Part shown: one piece after another, positions 17,647-26,251 of the stretch
How the letters are laid out: every line of letters begins with the position of its first letter
Numbering within the stretch: position 1 is the stretch's first letter
Assembly (NCBI RefSeq): GCF_000241345.1
Contig: NZ_BAED01000046.1
Location: 62,001-126,000 of the forward strand
Origin: Gordonia amarae NBRC 15530
GTDB lineage: Bacteria > Actinomycetota > Actinomycetes > Mycobacteriales > Mycobacteriaceae
Direction: 5' to 3'
Length of the DNA stretch: 64,000 nt
The notes under the pieces: generated by a model
Told to the model about the DNA's origin: nothing
Seen by the model: the letters and a program-made list of their open reading frames with translations, nothing else
The model's database searches: none
Translations under genes and position numbers: made by a program

Positions 17647-18033
17647 TCAGGCCGGACGCGTGGTGCACGCCCAGGCCGCGACATAGCCGCGGCGCGGCAG
17701 CTGGCGCAGGGCCCGCGCACGCGCACCGCCGGCGGTCTTGTAGCCCCACGACCGGCCGACATGGCTCAGATTGCGGGTGTAGGCGACGGCTCCACACGAG
17801 TTGTAGAAGCTGAAGTAACCGCAGTGCCGGCCGCACCGGCGGACGACTGCGTTGACGGCGCCCTGGCTGGAGGCCCGGTCGACGACGGCGGCCGTGTTCC
17901 CGTTCCAGTCCCAGGCGATGGCGCCCCAGTTGTAGGTGTAGGCATCGGCCTGCGGTGCAGGTGCTGCCAAGCTACCCCCGGCGACGACACCCAGCGCGAT
18001 TCCTGCTGTGGCAATCATGCGACGAATTTTCAC
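17647..18033 (-). CDS. Secreted DUF4189 domain protein
   Basis: From GTG 18033 this is a 128-residue exported protein with a signal peptide (KIRRMIATAGIALGVVAGGSLAA, cleavage near PQADA). Its mature domain has DUF4189 character: YNWGAIAWDW, then a cysteine-rich core (RRCGRHCGYFSFYNSCGAVAY) and ending AAWACTTRPA. DUF4189 proteins are small secreted actinobacterial proteins of unknown role. An ATG at 18090 is also in frame and would give a 44-residue signal region. It occupies the place where mycobacteria carry hadC, between hadB and tRNA-Trp, and it bears no resemblance to HadC. Confidence 0.8.
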   Translation of the reverse strand: MKIRRMIATAGIALGVVAGGSLAAPAPQADAYTYNWGAIAWDWNGNTAAVVDRASSQGAVNAVVRRCGRHCGYFSFYNSCGAVAYTRNLSHVGRSWGYKTAGGARARALRQLPRRGYVAAWACTTRPA

Positions 18034-18201
18034 AGCTGAAAACTTACCGATCCTCAGCTTCCTCTTACCAATCCGGGCGGCAAGATTCACCTACTCAACC
18101 GACACCCATTCCGGAGTGGCATGGTGTTCTGGACCGAGGAGTGCGAGGGAAGAACACGACTCCCGGCCCGCAGGACCCGCGATCCGCGGAGCGGGCGCCA
18201 A

Positions 18202-19293
18202 CTAGTTGAACTGTATGACCGCTTGGGCGCGGCCGAAGATGCGGCGGTTGCCCTGCTTGGCGACGATCGCGATGGTGCCGCGGCGGGTCTGGGGGTCGAG
18301 CGATTTGATCTTGCCGCTGAAGTCGACGGCGGCGCTGTCATCCTCGGGCACGTACACCATGCTGGTGAAGCGCACGTTGTACTCGCAGAAGGCGGCCGGG
18401 TCGCCGATGAACTCGGAGATGTAGCTCGATCCGAGGCCCATCGTCTGCATGCCGTGGGCGACCACACCTTCCATGCCGGCCGCCTTGACGACGTGGTCGG
18501 AGAAGTGGATGGGGTTCGGGTCGCCGGCCACGCCGGCGTAGTTGGCGAGGTTGCCACGGGTGAGCAGGAAGCGCTTGTCGGGCAGTTCCTGGCCGACGCT
18601 GAGGGTGTCGAAGTCGATCGCACCGAAGGCGGGCGGCAGTTCGGTCGGGTCGGGACGGCGTTCCCAGTTGTCGGTGTCGACGGTCTTGCCGGGGTCGGGG
18701 ACGGTGCCGACCTTCATCATCACGTGGTCGAGCGACTCGATCAGCGCGGGGTCGATGTCGAGACCGGGCCGGGCGGCGAGCGAGGTCCAGGTGGTCATCA
18801 CCGGTTCGCCGTGCTGATTCCAGATGACGTTCTTGGTGACCATCAGGTCGACGATCTCGGGGCTGGTGACGTGGCGGAACGAGTCAAGGGTCACATCACT
18901 GACGAGCTGATCGCCCACCCGGACGGGGCGGTGGTACATGAGACGCTGGTCGGTCTGCAGGACGGACCACAGGTCGTAACCCACCACGACCTCCTCGAAC
19001 AGCCTGCGCTGAGCGACCACGCCGATGAGCGAGACGAAGGTCGGTGCGGCGATCAGGGTGTCGTGACCGAGTTCACGTGCCTTGGCCTCGTTCCAGTGGA
19101 CGGGGTGGGCGTCCTGCACGGCCTGCGCGTGCCGGCGGACGTCCTCGCGGCCGACCTCGAAGTAGTCGTCCACCGTGTAGTGGTAGCCCACGAGCTCCGC
19201 CGTCCGGGCCGCGAGCTCCTCGGGCGAGGGCTTCTCCCCGCGCCGGAACGCCGCCGCGCGCTGCTGCAACTCTTCGACAGACACCTGGCTCAT
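18202..19293 (-). CDS. hadAB: Fused (3R)-hydroxyacyl-ACP dehydratase HadA-HadB
   Basis: This 363-residue double-hotdog protein joins the two dehydratase subunits that are separate in mycobacteria (Rv0635-Rv0636). It acts in the FAS-II cycle that elongates meromycolic acids. Residues about 25-175 correspond to HadA (MaoC-like N-terminal type: VGYHYTVDDYFEVGREDVRR, PTFVSLIG). Residues about 225-363 correspond to HadB with the hydratase motif YAGVAGDPNPIHFSDH, holding the catalytic Asp and His. ATG 19293 was chosen for its AAGGAGA ribosome binding site; an upstream in-frame start would add 12 poorly conserved residues. It follows rpmG and precedes DUF4189 and tRNA-Trp. Confidence 0.92.
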   Translation of the reverse strand: MSQVSVEELQQRAAAFRRGEKPSPEELAARTAELVGYHYTVDDYFEVGREDVRRHAQAVQDAHPVHWNEAKARELGHDTLIAAPTFVSLIGVVAQRRLFEEVVVGYDLWSVLQTDQRLMYHRPVRVGDQLVSDVTLDSFRHVTSPEIVDLMVTKNVIWNQHGEPVMTTWTSLAARPGLDIDPALIESLDHVMMKVGTVPDPGKTVDTDNWERRPDPTELPPAFGAIDFDTLSVGQELPDKRFLLTRGNLANYAGVAGDPNPIHFSDHVVKAAGMEGVVAHGMQTMGLGSSYISEFIGDPAAFCEYNVRFTSMVYVPEDDSAAVDFSGKIKSLDPQTRRGTIAIVAKQGNRRIFGRAQAVIQFN

Positions 19294-19324
19294 AAGGTGG
19301 TCTCCTTCATCGGACGGGCCACAG

Positions 19325-19365
19325 AACACCGAAGGGCCGCCTCTTTCGAGGCAGCCCGCGGTGTT
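19325..19365 (-). terminator. Stem-loop between rpmG and hadAB
   Basis: An extended imperfect hairpin pairs AACACCG/CGGTGTT, GGGC/GCCC and GCCTC/GAGGC around a TTTC loop. It lies 36 bases after the rpmG stop on the minus strand. It may terminate or attenuate readthrough into hadAB; no T tract follows. Confidence 0.5.
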
Positions 19366-19400
19366 GCGCTATGGGATCAAGATCGGTGGACGAACAGGCG

Positions 19401-19568
19401 TCAGCGCGACTCTTTGTGCGCCTGATGGGTTCCGCAGTTGGGGCAGAACTTCTTGATCTCCAGGCGGTCGGGATCGTTGCGACGGTTCTTCTTCGTGATG
19501 TAGTTGCGGTGCTTGCACACCTCGCATGCCAAGGTGATCTTGGGGCGAACATCGGTTGAGGAGGCCAC
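19401..19568 (-). CDS. rpmG: 50S ribosomal protein L33, zinc-binding form
   Basis: This 55-residue L33 has two Cys-X-X-Cys pairs (CEVC near 15-18 and CPNC near 42-45), so it is the zinc-dependent C+ form. The core [19 protein letters not shown] is typical. GTG 19568 gives [10 protein letters not shown], matching mycobacterial L33 starts, with AAAGAAGA upstream. The frame open to 19685 overlaps tRNA-Met and is not coding. It is the first gene of the rpmG-hadAB segment, as with rpmG2 in M. tuberculosis. Confidence 0.96.
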   Translation of the reverse strand: MASSTDVRPKITLACEVCKHRNYITKKNRRNDPDRLEIKKFCPNCGTHQAHKESR

Positions 19569-19652
19569 TGCAATCTTCTTTCGGGTGTATGTTCTTCGAT
19601 CGGCGCACGACGTGTTCAGGGAACCGAACTCGTCGCGATGCACCGTTGTGTG

Positions 19653-19726
19653 TAGCGGTGGAGGGACTCGATCCCTCGACCTCACGATTATGAGTCGTGC
19701 GCTCTAACCAGCTGAGCTACACCGCC
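19653..19726 (-). tRNA. trnM: tRNA-Met, elongator type (anticodon CAT)
   Basis: A 74-nt cloverleaf lies on the minus strand. The acceptor GGCGGTG pairs with CACCGCT (one G-T), the D-arm contains GCTCAGCTGGTTAGAGC, the anticodon loop is CTCATAA, and the T-arm contains GATCGAGTCC. The G-T first pair and the D-arm form suit elongator rather than initiator Met. Confidence 0.93.
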
Positions 19727-19749
19727 CTGCGGACTGGTCTGGTCCTGCG

Positions 19750-19822
19750 AGCCCCCTGACGGAATCGAACCGTCGACCTTTTCCTTACCATGGAAACGCT
19801 CTGCCGACTGAGCTAAGGGGGC
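19750..19822 (-). tRNA. trnT: tRNA-Thr (anticodon GGT)
   Basis: A 73-nt cloverleaf lies on the minus strand. The acceptor GCCCCCT pairs with AGGGGGC, and the anticodon stem TTTCC/GGAAA encloses loop ATGGTAA (anticodon GGT). The T-arm contains GGTTCGATTCC. It lies 23 bases from tRNA-Met. Confidence 0.95.
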
Positions 19823-19950
19823 ATACCCGGGCTGCCCTTGTGGGGCTTCCCGAGAGCCTTTACGAGGTTACACACCGAGTCCGGCACGTTCCAAATCGCC
19901 TGTTCGCCGGGCGATGTGGGCGCGCTCGTCGTCGACGAGAAACCACGTTG

Positions 19951-20031
19951 TGGCAGGTATAGGATTCGAACCTATGTAGCTTGCGCGACGGATTTACAGT
20001 CCGCTCCCTTTGGCCGCTCGGGCAACCTGCC
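19951..20031 (-). tRNA. trnY: tRNA-Tyr (anticodon GTA)
   Basis: An 81-nt tRNA with a long variable arm lies on the minus strand. The acceptor GGCAGGT pairs with ACCTGCC, the anticodon loop is CTGTAAA (GTA), and the T-arm contains GGTTCGAATCC. It sits upstream of yajQ as in M. tuberculosis. Confidence 0.96.
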
Positions 20032-20167
20032 GTGCCGTTCCGGGTCGGCGTGAGCCGATCAGAACAACGCGGTGAAGAATACAACGAACCATGCCCCCCT
20101 GCGCAAATCGCCAGGTCGCGGGGCCTCGGTGACGGGTGCCCGGACGCCTGCCGTTACCCTGTCAGCC

Positions 20168-20659
20168 ATGGCTGATTCATCGTTCGACGTGGTGAGCAAG
20201 GTCGACCGCCAGGAGGTCGACAACGCCCTCAACCAGGCCGCCAAGGAGCTGTCGCAGCGCTACGACTTCCGCGGTACCAACACCACCATCGCGTGGTCCG
20301 GCGAGGAGGGCATCGTGATCACCTCCGACGCCGAGGAGCGGGCCCAGGCCGGCCTGGAGGTGTTCAAGGAGAAGCTGATCCGGCGGGATATCTCACTCAA
20401 GGCGTTCGACGCCGGTGAGGTCACCTCCTCGGGCAGGACCTACAAGATCGCCGGCAGCCTCGTGCAGGGCATCGACTCCGAGCACGCCAAGAAGATCTCC
20501 AAGAAGATCCGCGACGAGGGCCCCAAAGGTGTCAAAGCGCAGATCCAGGGGGACGAGCTGCGGGTGTCGAGCAAGAAGCGTGACGATCTGCAGGCCGTGA
20601 TCGCGCTGCTCAAGGGCGAGGATTTCGGTATCGCCCTGCAGTTCGTCAACTACCGGTAG
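20168..20659 (+). CDS. yajQ: YajQ family nucleotide-binding protein
   Basis: This 163-residue YajQ/UPF0234 protein begins [20 protein letters not shown] and has the family core [12 protein letters not shown], the [15 protein letters not shown] segment, and a C-terminus ending FVNYR. Some YajQ proteins in proteobacteria bind cyclic di-GMP and act as effectors; whether actinobacterial ones do is not established here. ATG 20168 is the conserved start, and the frame open to 20072 adds non-conserved sequence. It is convergent with htpX, with 4 bases between the stops. Confidence 0.93.
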   Translation: MADSSFDVVSKVDRQEVDNALNQAAKELSQRYDFRGTNTTIAWSGEEGIVITSDAEERAQAGLEVFKEKLIRRDISLKAFDAGEVTSSGRTYKIAGSLVQGIDSEHAKKISKKIRDEGPKGVKAQIQGDELRVSSKKRDDLQAVIALLKGEDFGIALQFVNYR

Positions 20660-20663
20660 TCCA

Positions 20664-21512
20664 CTACCGCCCGCGCCGGGCCATCTCCTGCAGGCGGGCG
20701 ATCCGTTCCGCGGTCGGCGGGTGGGTGGAGAACATCCTGGACATCCCGCCGCCACGGAAGGGGTTCTCGATCATCAGGTGAGACTGCGACTGGATCGCGG
20801 GTTCGGGGGCCAGGGGTGCCCGGTCGACGCCACCGGAGATCTTGGCCAGCGCCGACGCGAGGGCCAGCGGGTCGCCGGTGAGTTCGGCGCCGGACTCGTC
20901 GGCCTGGAACTCCCGGGACCGGGACACCGACATCTTGATCAGGCTCGCGGCGAGCGGACCGAGCAGCGAGATCGCCATCACGCCGATGATGCCGGGGCCG
21001 TTCTCGCGGTTCCCGCCGAGCATGAACGCGAAGTTGGCGATGCCGGTGATCACCGACGCCATCGCACCGGCCACCGACGAGATCAGGATGTCGCGGTTGT
21101 AGACGTGCGACAGTTCGTGCCCGAGCACGGCCCGCAGCTCCCGTTCGTCGAGCAGTTGCAGGATTCCGGCAGTGCAGCAGACGGCGGCGTGCTGCGGGTT
21201 GCGGCCGGTGGCGAACGCGTTCGGCGACTCGGTGGGGCTGATGTACAGCGCCGGCATCGGCTGGTGCGCGGTGGTGGCCAGCTCACGCACGATCCGGTAC
21301 AGCACGGGTGCCTGCACCTCGGTCACCGGCTGTGCCCGCATCGACCGCAGGGCCATCTTGGCGCTGTTGAAGTACACGTAGCCGTTCATGCCGACGGCGA
21401 AGACAATCGCCACCACCAGGATCACCGGGCTCTTGAACATGGCGCCGATTCCCACGATGATCGCCGACATCAGGCCGAGCAGCAGTGCCGTCTTGAGCCC
21501 GTTGAAATGCAT
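20664..21512 (-). CDS. htpX: Membrane zinc metalloprotease HtpX
   Basis: This 282-residue M48-family membrane protease handles misfolded or damaged membrane proteins. Two N-terminal transmembrane helices (about 5-45) are followed by the zinc site HELSH in [13 protein letters not shown] (about 133-145), two further hydrophobic segments, and the third ligand glutamate in [10 protein letters not shown]. The C-terminal [13 protein letters not shown] is the standard family ending. ATG 21512 has GGAAGG upstream; an in-frame alternative at 21548 would add 12 residues. Confidence 0.95.
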   Translation of the reverse strand: MHFNGLKTALLLGLMSAIIVGIGAMFKSPVILVVAIVFAVGMNGYVYFNSAKMALRSMRAQPVTEVQAPVLYRIVRELATTAHQPMPALYISPTESPNAFATGRNPQHAAVCCTAGILQLLDERELRAVLGHELSHVYNRDILISSVAGAMASVITGIANFAFMLGGNRENGPGIIGVMAISLLGPLAASLIKMSVSRSREFQADESGAELTGDPLALASALAKISGGVDRAPLAPEPAIQSQSHLMIENPFRGGGMSRMFSTHPPTAERIARLQEMARRGR

Positions 21513-21680
21513 GCGCACCCACCTTCCGAACGTCGACACCGGCAGCAAGCCGATTCACTATGCCAAACGTACGTCAGGTGCCGTGGGTTTCCGGTGCGCC
21601 ACAATTTTCTGGCGATATAGCGATTCTCGGCGGCATAGTGCCGCCGGGCGGGGATTGGCTATACCTCCAGAAATTTTCCG

Positions 21681-22697
21681 CTAGCCGGTGCGGTCGATGG
21701 TGTAGCGGACCAGGGAGGAGAGGGCGCCGTTGGCGGGGCTGTCGGGAAGCTGGGCCAGTTCGGCCAGTGCCTCGTCGGCGAAGGACTGCAGTTTGGCGTT
21801 CGCCTGGGCCATACCGGGTGAGGCGTTGAGCAGTTCCAGGGCCTCGGTGACCTCGGCGTCGACGGTCAGCGGGCGCGGGTTCCCGGCGTCGTCGAGCAGC
21901 AGTCCCCGCAGCCGGGCCGACGACGGTTCGTCACCGCGCAGCGCGTACAGCACCGGCAGGGTGTGCACACCCTCCCGCAGGTCGGTGCCCGGGGTCTTGC
22001 CGGAGTCGCCGGTGGCCGAGGAGATGTCGATGATGTCGTCGGACACCTGGAAGGCGATGCCGATGATGTCGCCGATCCTGGCGAGCCGCTCGATGCGCTC
22101 GGCGTCGGCGCCCGCGGCCATCGACCCGAACCGGGCGGCGGCCGCGATCAGCGAACCGGTCTTCTCCCACACCACCTTGAGGTAGTGGTCGATCGGGTCG
22201 ACGCCCTCACCCGCGCCCACCGTTTCGCGCATCTGGCCGGTGACCAGTTCGGCGAAGGTCTCGGCGATGATCCGCACCGCCTCGGGGCCGAGCGTCGACA
22301 CCAGCCGGGAGGCCCGGGCGAACAGGAAGTCTCCGGACAGGATCGCGATGCTGTTGGTCCAGCGCGAGTTGGCCGACTGGGCGCCGCGCCGCATCGGGGC
22401 CTCGTCCATGACGTCGTCGTGATACAGCGTGGCCAGGTGGATCATCTCCACGACCGTCGCCGAGGTGATCACGTCGCGGCTGCCCGGGTCGGTGCCGAAC
22501 TGGGCGGCCAGGATCGCGAACATCGGGCGGAACCGCTTGCCGCCCGCCTTCGCCAGGTGGGTGGCGGCCTCGGTCATGATCTGGTCGCCCGACGACAGTT
22601 CGGTGATCAGCAGGTCCTCGACGTCTGCCAGCGCCGACCGCACCACCTCCGCGAACTCGTCGGTGCCCAGGTCAAGTCCGGCGAAAGTCGACTTCAC
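21681..22697 (-). CDS. Long-chain polyprenyl diphosphate synthase (GrcC1-like)
   Basis: This 338-residue trans-polyprenyl synthase has the two aspartate-rich motifs, HDDVMDEA (first DDxxD, about 110) and DDIIDIS (second, about 236), that bind allylic and isopentenyl diphosphates through magnesium. Its position next to menJ and the men genes matches grcC1 (Rv0562), so it probably makes the menaquinone side chain. The chain length cannot be read with confidence. GTG 22697 gives VKSTFAGLDLGT as start. It is divergent from menJ with about 100 bases between, which should contain both promoters. Confidence 0.9.
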   Translation of the reverse strand: MKSTFAGLDLGTDEFAEVVRSALADVEDLLITELSSGDQIMTEAATHLAKAGGKRFRPMFAILAAQFGTDPGSRDVITSATVVEMIHLATLYHDDVMDEAPMRRGAQSANSRWTNSIAILSGDFLFARASRLVSTLGPEAVRIIAETFAELVTGQMRETVGAGEGVDPIDHYLKVVWEKTGSLIAAAARFGSMAAGADAERIERLARIGDIIGIAFQVSDDIIDISSATGDSGKTPGTDLREGVHTLPVLYALRGDEPSSARLRGLLLDDAGNPRPLTVDAEVTEALELLNASPGMAQANAKLQSFADEALAELAQLPDSPANGALSSLVRYTIDRTG

Positions 22698-22798
22698 GTC
22701 CCGTGCCGCCCCATCTCGTTGCTCTCCCGCGACGGCCACCGATGACCGCCGCACTGCCTGTGAGCGTAACCGCTGCGCCGTGCCGACATACTGATCGG

Positions 22799-24034
22799 GT
22801 GAGTAACCTCCCCAAGAGCACGGACGTTTTGGTCGTGGGCGCGGGCCCGGGCGGGTCGGCCGCGGCCGCGCACGCGGTGGCCGCCGGTCGCGAGGTGACG
22901 CTCGTCGACGGGGCCGCCTTCCCGCGGGACAAGACGTGCGGCGACGGACTGACCCCGCGGGCCGTGGCCGAGCTCGACGCGCTCGGTCTCGGCGGACTGC
23001 TCGAGGGCAGGCCGCGGATCGACGGCCTGCGGCTGGCCGGCTGGGGCGCCACCCGCGAGGTGCCGTGGCCGTCGGGACGCTTTCCCGCGTACGGCAGCGC
23101 GGTGGCCCGCACCGAACTCGACGAAGAGATCCGCGCGTACGCGGTGGCGCGGGGTGTGACGATGCTGCAGGGCACCAAGGCCGTGGATGTGGTGATGGCC
23201 GGTGACCGTATCGAGGCGGTCACCCTCGCCGGACCGGACGGGACGTCGACCCTGCGGGTCCGGGATGTGATCGTCGCCGACGGGGTGCGATCCACCCTGG
23301 GCAAGAAGCTGGGCCGCGAGTGGCACCGGGACACCGCGTACGGTGTCGCGGCGCGGGCCTACGTGTCGTCGGAGCGGGCCGAGGAGCGGTGGATGGGTTC
23401 GCATCTGGAGTTGCGCGGACCCGACAGCGCGCTGCTGCCCGGGTACGGGTGGGTGTTCCCGCTCGGGAATGACCTGCTCAATCTGGGTGTCGGGGCGCTG
23501 GCGACGGCAAAACGGCCCGCGAGCATGCAGTTGCGGCCGATCCTGGAGCACTACGCGGACTTCGTCCGCGACGAGTGGCGGATCAGCGGGTCCCCGATGC
23601 GGGTGGCGTCGGCACTGCTGCCGATGGGCGGCGCGGTCTCCGGGGTGGCCGGGCGCAACTGGATGCTGATCGGCGACGCCGCGGCCTGCGTCAACCCGCT
23701 CAACGGCGAGGGCATCGACTACGCGATGGAAACCGGGCGCCTGGCCGTGGAGTTGCTCGGCGCCGACGACTACACCACCCGCTGGCGTGATGTGCTCACC
23801 GAGCACTACGGGCTCGCCTTCTCCGCGGCGCGCAGGCTGGCGGGGGTGCTCACGGTGCCGCAGGCGGTGCCGGCGCTCGGGCGACCGGGGATCCGGTCGG
23901 CGCGGCTGATGTCGATGGTGGTGCGGGTGATGGGCAACCTCATCACCCCCGACGACGCCGACCTGGTGGCCCGCGCCTGGCGCACCGCCGGGCTCCTGTC
24001 CACCCGCGTCGACGACCGTCCGCCGTTCCGCTGA
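22799..24034 (+). CDS. menJ: MenJ-like FAD-dependent menaquinone/geranylgeranyl reductase
   Basis: This 411-residue flavoprotein of the geranylgeranyl reductase family has the N-terminal FAD motif VVGAGPGGSAAAAHAVAAG (about 11-30), the DGVRST segment, and the second FAD contact in IGDAAACVNPLNGEGIDYAM (near 290). Its location beside the polyprenyl synthase corresponds to MenJ (Rv0561c), which saturates one isoprene unit of menaquinone in mycobacteria. GTG 22799 places the FAD motif near the N-terminus; the frame open to 22703 overlaps the divergent promoter region. The next gene starts 21 bases downstream. Confidence 0.88.
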   Translation: MSNLPKSTDVLVVGAGPGGSAAAAHAVAAGREVTLVDGAAFPRDKTCGDGLTPRAVAELDALGLGGLLEGRPRIDGLRLAGWGATREVPWPSGRFPAYGSAVARTELDEEIRAYAVARGVTMLQGTKAVDVVMAGDRIEAVTLAGPDGTSTLRVRDVIVADGVRSTLGKKLGREWHRDTAYGVAARAYVSSERAEERWMGSHLELRGPDSALLPGYGWVFPLGNDLLNLGVGALATAKRPASMQLRPILEHYADFVRDEWRISGSPMRVASALLPMGGAVSGVAGRNWMLIGDAAACVNPLNGEGIDYAMETGRLAVELLGADDYTTRWRDVLTEHYGLAFSAARRLAGVLTVPQAVPALGRPGIRSARLMSMVVRVMGNLITPDDADLVARAWRTAGLLSTRVDDRPPFR

Positions 24035-24055
24035 GCGCGGGGTAACCTACGTCAC

Positions 24056-24973
24056 ATGACGACAGCCACGTCTCTGCCCGCGAGACTTCGCGCGCGGCGC
24101 ACGAGGAGATTCGCCCTGCGCGACGACCTCGCCGGCAGGGATACCGCCGACTTCGAGACCATCGTGCGTGAGCTGGTGACGCGGGAGTTCCCGTGGGGCA
24201 ACACGCAGGCGCTGAGTTTCGCGTTGTTCCGTACGTACGCGGTGCCGTCGATCGGCGATTTGCTGTGCGACACCGGCGAGTTCACCGAACGCACCCAGAA
24301 GCGCTACGACGACACCGTGTTGCTGCTCGACGCACCTATCGAGCACGGGGTGTCATCGACCTTGGGCCGCACCGGGATCCGGCGCATCAACGAGATGCAC
24401 GGCATGTACGACATCCCCAACGACGACCTGCTGTATGTGCTGGCGACGTTCGTGGTGTGCCCGGTGGAGTGGATCAACACCTACGAGTGGCGCACGCTCT
24501 CCGACGCTGAGGTCATCGCACTCACCGACTATTACCGGCTACTCGGAAAACGCATGGGCATCAAGGGGATTCCCGAGACGTACGCCGGTTTCGCCACGTT
24601 GCTCGACGAGTACGAGACCGCCCATTTCGCCTACTCCCCCAAGGCGGTGGCGGTGGCCGACGCGACGCTGGATCTGCTCGGTACGTTCCCGCCGTTCCAT
24701 CTGCTGCCGCGGGCCGCGGTGCGGCGGATCTCGTTCGCGCTCATGGATGATCGGTTGCGGGCCGCGTTCCACTACCCGACGCCGAGCCGGGTGGAGCGGG
24801 CCGTGGTGCGCGGCGGCCTCAAGGCGCGTGGGCTGGCGATCCGGCTGCTGTTCCCACCGCGCCGCGAACCGATGTTCGGCCGGCAGACCCCGCAGGTGCG
24901 TTGCTACCCGAACGGGTACCGGGTCGAGGAGCTGGGCACCTTCACGCCCGGATGTCCGGTGCCGCACGTGTGA
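24056..24973 (+). CDS. MpaB/latex-clearing-type oxygenase family protein (DUF2236)
   Basis: This 305-residue all-helical protein resembles the MpaB/rubber-oxygenase (DUF2236) family, some members of which use heme to cleave polyisoprenoids such as rubber. Family-type segments include the arginine/histidine region RTGIRRINEMHGMYDIPND (about 103-121) and VVCPVEWINTYEWR (about 131-144). It lies 21 bases downstream of menJ, so the two are probably co-transcribed. In M. tuberculosis the same interval holds other genes. It may act on a prenylated or terpenoid substrate, but this is only inferred from family and place. No signal peptide is seen. Confidence 0.75.
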   Translation: MTTATSLPARLRARRTRRFALRDDLAGRDTADFETIVRELVTREFPWGNTQALSFALFRTYAVPSIGDLLCDTGEFTERTQKRYDDTVLLLDAPIEHGVSSTLGRTGIRRINEMHGMYDIPNDDLLYVLATFVVCPVEWINTYEWRTLSDAEVIALTDYYRLLGKRMGIKGIPETYAGFATLLDEYETAHFAYSPKAVAVADATLDLLGTFPPFHLLPRAAVRRISFALMDDRLRAAFHYPTPSRVERAVVRGGLKARGLAIRLLFPPRREPMFGRQTPQVRCYPNGYRVEELGTFTPGCPVPHV

Positions 24974-25035
24974 GGTGGTCCGGTCAGGGGTCGAAGGGTC
25001 AGGTGAGGTGAGGCTCCCAAGCCGGGTACGGGGAG

Positions 25036-25740
25036 TCAGCGGACCGCGGAGTGGATGGCGGCGATGCCGCCGGTGAGGTTCTGCCAGCGGACCGAGGTGA
25101 AACCGGCGTCGCGGATGAGCTCACCGAGGTCGAACTGGTCGGGCCACGCCCGGATCGATTCTGCGAGATACACATACGCGTCGGGATTGCTCGACACCCT
25201 GGTGGCCACCGCGGGCAGCGCCTTCATCAGGTACTCCATGTACGCGGTGCGGAAGGGCCGGAGCGTGGGGTGGGAGAATTCGCAGATCACCAGGCGGCCA
25301 CCGGGTTTGAGGACTCGATGGAACTCACTCAACGCCTTGGGCACATCGTTGACGTTGCGCAGGCCGAAGGAAATGGTGGCGGCGTCGAAGGATTGGTCGG
25401 CGAACGGCAGGCACAGGGCGTCGGCGGCCACCTTGGGCACCGGCCGGCCGGCACCGGCCTTGAGCATGCCGAGGGAGAAGTCGGCGGCGATGCAACGCGC
25501 CCCCGACTTGGCCAGTTCCACCGTCGACACGGCGGTGCCGGCGGCCAGGTCGAGCACCACGTCGGAAGGCTTCAGGGCCAGCGCCTTGCGGGTGGCCGAA
25601 CGCCAGCGCCGGTCCTGCGCGAACGAGAGCACAGTGTTGGTGATGTCGTAGCGTTTGGCGACGCCGTCGAACATCTGGGCGACCTCAGCCGGATCCTTGT
25701 CGAGTGTCGCCCGGGTCTGGGGCCCTGCAGTGTCAGCCAT
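25036..25740 (-). CDS. menG: Demethylmenaquinone methyltransferase
   Basis: This 234-residue UbiE/MenG-family class I methyltransferase performs the last step of menaquinone synthesis, methylating demethylmenaquinone with S-adenosylmethionine. It shows the N-terminal family signature [16 protein letters not shown] (about 25-40), the SAM motif [12 protein letters not shown] (about 60-71), and [13 protein letters not shown] and [16 protein letters not shown] 25740 begins MADTAGP; the frame open to 25830 overlaps the upstream gene. It is third in a menD-DUF3592-menG run. Confidence 0.96.
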   Translation of the reverse strand: MADTAGPQTRATLDKDPAEVAQMFDGVAKRYDITNTVLSFAQDRRWRSATRKALALKPSDVVLDLAAGTAVSTVELAKSGARCIAADFSLGMLKAGAGRPVPKVAADALCLPFADQSFDAATISFGLRNVNDVPKALSEFHRVLKPGGRLVICEFSHPTLRPFRTAYMEYLMKALPAVATRVSSNPDAYVYLAESIRAWPDQFDLGELIRDAGFTSVRWQNLTGGIAAIHSAVR

Positions 25741-25750
25741 GACGACAACG

Positions 25751-26251
25751 CTACTGGGTCGGCGCCGCCGCTCCTTGCGGGGCGTCGGCGGAAGCACGGG
25801 ACTCCTCGTGACCGGCCCGGTCCTGCGCACGTGTGGTCAGCCTGCGGTTGGTTTCGGCGAGGCCGACGACGAGGCCGCCGACGATCAGCCACAGCAGCGC
25901 CACCACCGACAGGGCGGGGACGATCGACAGGCTTGCGTCGCGGCCTGCGGGACGGGCCAGGTCGGGGTTGGTGGCGTCGTATTCGACGCTGATCCGCTGC
26001 CCCTGGGTGAGTTCGGTGGGATAGAGCAGGCCCAGGCGGGGACTGTGCAGCTGGCCGTCGGGGGTCTGGAAGCTGACGTCGGCGCGCAGGCTCCCCGCGG
26101 AGATCACGTCGGCCATCACCGTCACCTTGTGGGCCTCGATCTGGCTGTCGTTGCGGAAACAGGCGATCACCAGCACCGCCCCCATCACGGTGCCGACGAG
26201 CCCGACCAGCAGCAGGCCTTTCTGCACCCGCCGCAGCAGCGTCGGGTTCAT
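25751..26251 (-). CDS. DUF3592-type membrane protein linked to menD
   Basis: This 166-residue protein has two transmembrane helices ([20 protein letters not shown] near 11-30 and [20 protein letters not shown] near 120-140) flanking an extracytoplasmic beta-rich domain. That domain has DUF3592 features ([34 protein letters not shown]). Its ATG overlaps the menD stop by 4 bases, so it is translationally coupled to MenD, and menG follows 10 bases later. It corresponds in position to Rv0556. The function is unknown; it might organise the membrane-facing steps of menaquinone synthesis, but nothing in the sequence proves it. Confidence 0.85.
   Translation of the reverse strand: MNPTLLRRVQKGLLLVGLVGTVMGAVLVIACFRNDSQIEAHKVTVMADVISAGSLRADVSFQTPDGQLHSPRLGLLYPTELTQGQRISVEYDATNPDLARPAGRDASLSIVPALSVVALLWLIVGGLVVGLAETNRRLTTRAQDRAGHEESRASADAPQGAAAPTQ

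Noticed and set aside
17406..18201. A hadC gene between hadAB and tRNA-Trp
   Set aside because: The only protein-like frame there is a secreted DUF4189 protein without hotdog features.
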